Assembly: GCA_027943245.1 (NCBI GenBank) | Contig: JANDJZ010000375.1 | Coordinates: forward strand, 1 to 45,379 | DNA from: Acanthamoeba sp. SK_2022b | Taxonomy: Eukaryota; Discosea; Longamoebia; Acanthamoebidae | Reading direction: 5' to 3' | Length of the DNA stretch: 45,379 nucleotides | In this document: positions 42,936 to 45,379 of the stretch, piece by piece | How positions within the stretch are numbered: the first letter of the stretch is position 1 | Layout: each line of letters opens with the position of its first letter | Notes under the pieces: generated by a model | Seen by the model: the letters and a program-made list of their open reading frames with translations, nothing else | The model's database searches: none | What the model was told of the DNA's origin: nothing | Made by a program: the position numbers and the translations under genes

Positions 42936-45379
42936 ATGAGCACCATCTATCGCGATGTGGCCATGGTTTTGGAGAGCTTTCATCAAAAGAAAGGTTCGTG
43001 CTCGATATCTCATCAAATTCGTCTTCAGTTCTCCGATGTGATTTCATTTTAATTTTTCATTTTCATTTTTTCATTTACTGTTCAGGCAGCGTAAAGAGCC
43101 TTGTCTTTCAGAAGGATGTGAAGCAGAAGGAATCCGTGTTTGCCCTCGTATGCAAAACGCTCAAGTGTACTACTCTACGCCTGCCTCCTTCCCGTCATGC
43201 TCTCGACTGATCGTTGTGCTACGCGCTTCCCTCCCTTCTTTCAGTCAAGTCCGTGCTCGAACAGCTCATTGCCAGCGCCAAGATCTTCGAAGAGCAGCGA
43301 CAGGTATGTACTCCTCTTTCTCTCTCTCTTCTCTCCGCTAGACTAAGCACCGTCCGCGCGTTGTCCACAGCTGGAGAAGCAAAAGTGGCTTGTCTACGTG
43401 ATGGTCTACGACATGATTTTGGCCGAGGGCATCAAGGGCAGCGGCCACTTCAAGAAGATCCTCCTCAAATACAAGAATCCACTCGTCCAGGCGCTCGTGC
43501 GCATGAAAGTCAGGTGCCCGTCTAGTTACTCGCCCTTCTGCCCTTGTGTGCGTGTGCGTGTGCGTGTGCTAAATGTGATCACGTAGGGCCAAGGTGGCGG
43601 ACAACGAAGGTCTATTGCCCGAGGAAGTGAGGAATCCGCTGGTTCTGCCGCGCTACGTGCGCGTCAACACGCTCAAGGCGCAGGTGTCCGACATTCTCCC
43701 GCAGCTGCCCCGCCTGCTCACGGCCAACAGCGAGGACGATGACTCCGCGACGGCGGACGGCTCAGACCGCTCCCTTAAGCGAAAGCGGGCCAAACACGAC
43801 AGCAAAAAACAAGAAAAGGCCAGGGAGGCCGAGGAGAGAGAGGAGGCAAAGAACGAAGGCGAAGGCGAAGGCGAAGCCGCGTCGTCGGAGCTGGAGATCA
43901 AGGTTGACGAGCATCTGGGCGATCTGTTGGTCCTGCCTTCCACCGTCAAGATGACGGGCCGACACCCGTTGGTGCAGGAGGGCACGCTCGTTCTTCAAGA
44001 CAAGGTACACGCACGCACGCCATACATGAGCGCATAAGCACGTATGCACGAGCCAACCCAATGGTGCGTGTAGGCCAGTTGCTTTTCTGCCCACGCGCTG
44101 TCGCCTCCCGAGCACGCGCACGTCATCGACTGCTGTGCAGCGCCCGGAAACAAGACCAGGTCGCTCCTCGCCCGCCCTCACTTTTTGTTGTGTTTGGCTG
44201 GAGAAACACCGGTGGTGGTGGTGGTGGTGGTGGTGGTGGTGGTGGTGGTGGTGGTGGTGGTGGTGGTGGTGGTGGTGGTGGTGGTGGTGGTGGTGGTGCT
44301 CACGGTCGATGATTGTTGGGGGTGTAGCCATCTGGCAGCGCTGATGAACAATACGGGCAAGATCTTCGCCTTCGACATGGACCTCTACCGCCTCAACACT
44401 CTCAAGCGCCTCACCACGCGGGCCGGCGCCACCAGTACCTTTCTACTTTCTCTCTCTCTCTCTCTCTCCTTCTTTCTTTGCCATCGCGTATGGCTGCAAG
44501 CCAGTTCACGTGCGCGTGTTTCCATTCTTGCAGACATCACGGCGGTGTGCAGCGACTTCCTCAAAGTGGACCCGCGGGACCCGCAGTACGCCAACGTGGA
44601 GTATTTCATGGCCGACCCGTCGTGCTCCGGTTCGGGCATCGTCACGCGCTACGACGTCGCCTTCACCACCGGTACCCCTGAACACGCACGAACGCTGTGT
44701 GTGTGTTTCTCGGCGCTAACGCGCAACAACGGTTTGACGTATTGGGCAGCGCCTGACGAGGACGAGTGGGTTGACCTGGGCGACGAAGACGAAAAGAAGA
44801 AGCGGCTCGCCGGCCTGGCCGCCTTCCAGACCTCCATCATCACCCACTGCCTCAAGTGTACGCCCCGTCATTCTGCTGCGTGCCAATCATTCCAAACTTA
44901 CGATTGGCTGGTTGTTGTTGTCGACAGTCCCGCGCGTGAAGAAGGTGGTGTACTCTACGTGCTCCGTTCACGAAGAGGAGAACGAGCGAGTGGTGCGCGC
45001 CGTGCTGGACGCCCACCCGCACGTTCGCCTCGCGCGTGCCCTGCCCCAGTGGCCGCGCCGCGGCCGCCCGCTGTTCCCGGGCGCCGACAACTGCGTGCGC
45101 ACGCTGCCGCTCGAGGACAAGACCATCGGCTTCTTCGTCGCCTGCTTCGAGGTGGGCTCGACGGCCACGACCGCGACGGCGGGCGGCGGCAAGCGCAAGC
45201 GACTGGACGACGAGGACAATGCCAACGCCAACGGCGACGAGGTCGGCGACAGCGCAGTCCCGGTGGGCAAGGAGGAGTCTCGCGGCGAGACATCGACCAA
45301 AACGACGACTGAGGGAGCGACAGAAGAGAACAAGAAACGAAAGAAGAGGAGGAAGAGGAAGAACAAGAAGGCCGCCGGG
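42936..45379 (+). CDS. NSUN5: rRNA (cytosine-C5) methyltransferase NSUN5/Rcm1 (3' end outside window)
   Basis: Methylates a cytosine in large-subunit rRNA in the nucleolus using S-adenosylmethionine. About ten exons: 42936-42993, from 43086, from about 43246, 43371-43511, about 43587-44004, about 44073-44159, from 44329, from 44534, from about 44730, and from about 44929 to the window edge. The N-terminal NSUN5-specific part has GSVKSLVFQKDVKQKESVFA, VLEQLIASAKIF and LPRYVRVNTLK. Catalytic-domain motifs: HVIDCCAAPGNKTSHLAALM (SAM loop), GKIFAFDMD, FMADPSCSGSGI (motif IV Cys) and VVYSTCSVHEEENE (motif VI catalytic Cys). An acidic/basic insert lies at about 43730-43890 and the C-terminus becomes Lys-rich (KKRKKRRKRKNKK). 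No stop is reached before position 45379. Confidence 0.95.
44211..44297 (+). repeat. Intronic (GGT)n triplet repeat
   Basis: About 28 GGT units in the NSUN5 intron 44160-44328 that separates the codons of the SAM-loop motif (NKT|SHLAAL). The intron begins GTCGCT and ends GTGTAG. The G-rich sense strand could form a G-quadruplex in the pre-mRNA. Confidence 0.95.

Noticed and set aside
44211..44297. Poly-Val, poly-Gly, poly-Trp or poly-His protein segment
   Set aside because: These are the frames of a GGT repeat that lies between a good donor (44160) and acceptor (44328) and interrupts a conserved motif, so it is intronic.

Overview
This is nuclear DNA of a free-living amoeba, almost certainly Acanthamoeba (A. 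castellanii or a close relative). The evidence is dense, GC-rich genes on both strands broken by many short GT-AG introns, long CA/GT microsatellites inside those introns, and a 119-nt 5S rRNA gene at 35500-35618 that reads as the Acanthamoeba sequence. No bacterial operon, CRISPR array or tRNA gene was seen.

Left part (1-15.3 kb): a partial Arg/Glu-rich acidic gene (-) shares a short divergent promoter with a gamma-glutamylcyclotransferase-like gene (+). A small C2H2/U1-type zinc-finger gene (-), a small Cys-rich secreted protein (+), porphobilinogen synthase (+), 14-3-3 (+), a 12-exon LRR plus protein-kinase-like gene (+) that looks like a pseudokinase, a dirigent/AOC-barrel-like secreted protein (+) and a glycosylated secreted protein (-) follow. 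At 15.5-16.8 kb there is a decayed tyrosine-recombinase element.

Middle (17-31 kb): an NOL12/RRP17-like rRNA-processing gene (+) converges with a TraB-domain gene (-). Then come an Lsi2-like silicon/arsenite efflux transporter (+) and a small secreted Pro/Arg/Ser-rich protein (-). A complete-looking 6.7-kb cut-and-paste DNA transposon (24195-30880) has imperfect CACTG-type terminal inverted repeats and an AT dinucleotide on both sides. It carries two divergent multi-exon genes: a Tnp2/Plavaka-like transposase (-) and an unknown accessory protein (+). It ends 98 bp before the start codon chosen for the next gene.

Right part (31-45.4 kb): an AMP-binding/thioester-reductase gene (carboxylic acid reductase or Lys2-like) lacks several diagnostic segments and carries a long coding GCATCG repeat. 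The 5S rRNA gene lies between this gene's 3' end and a decayed duplicate of that 3' end. A PH-domain coiled-coil gene (-), PIG-V mannosyltransferase for GPI anchors (-), a four-CBS-domain AMPK-gamma-like protein (+) and an FKBP25-type prolyl isomerase (-) follow. NSUN5 rRNA methyltransferase (+, runs off the window) starts only 80 bp from the FKBP25 start on the other strand.

Functionally, three genes (NOL12, NSUN5, FKBP25) point to nucleolar and ribosome work, and the 5S gene lies in the same window. The main points of interest are the transposon, the recombinase relic, the damaged reductase gene with its duplicated tail around the 5S gene, the pseudokinase, and 5' splice sites dominated by GTAC rather than GTAAGT.
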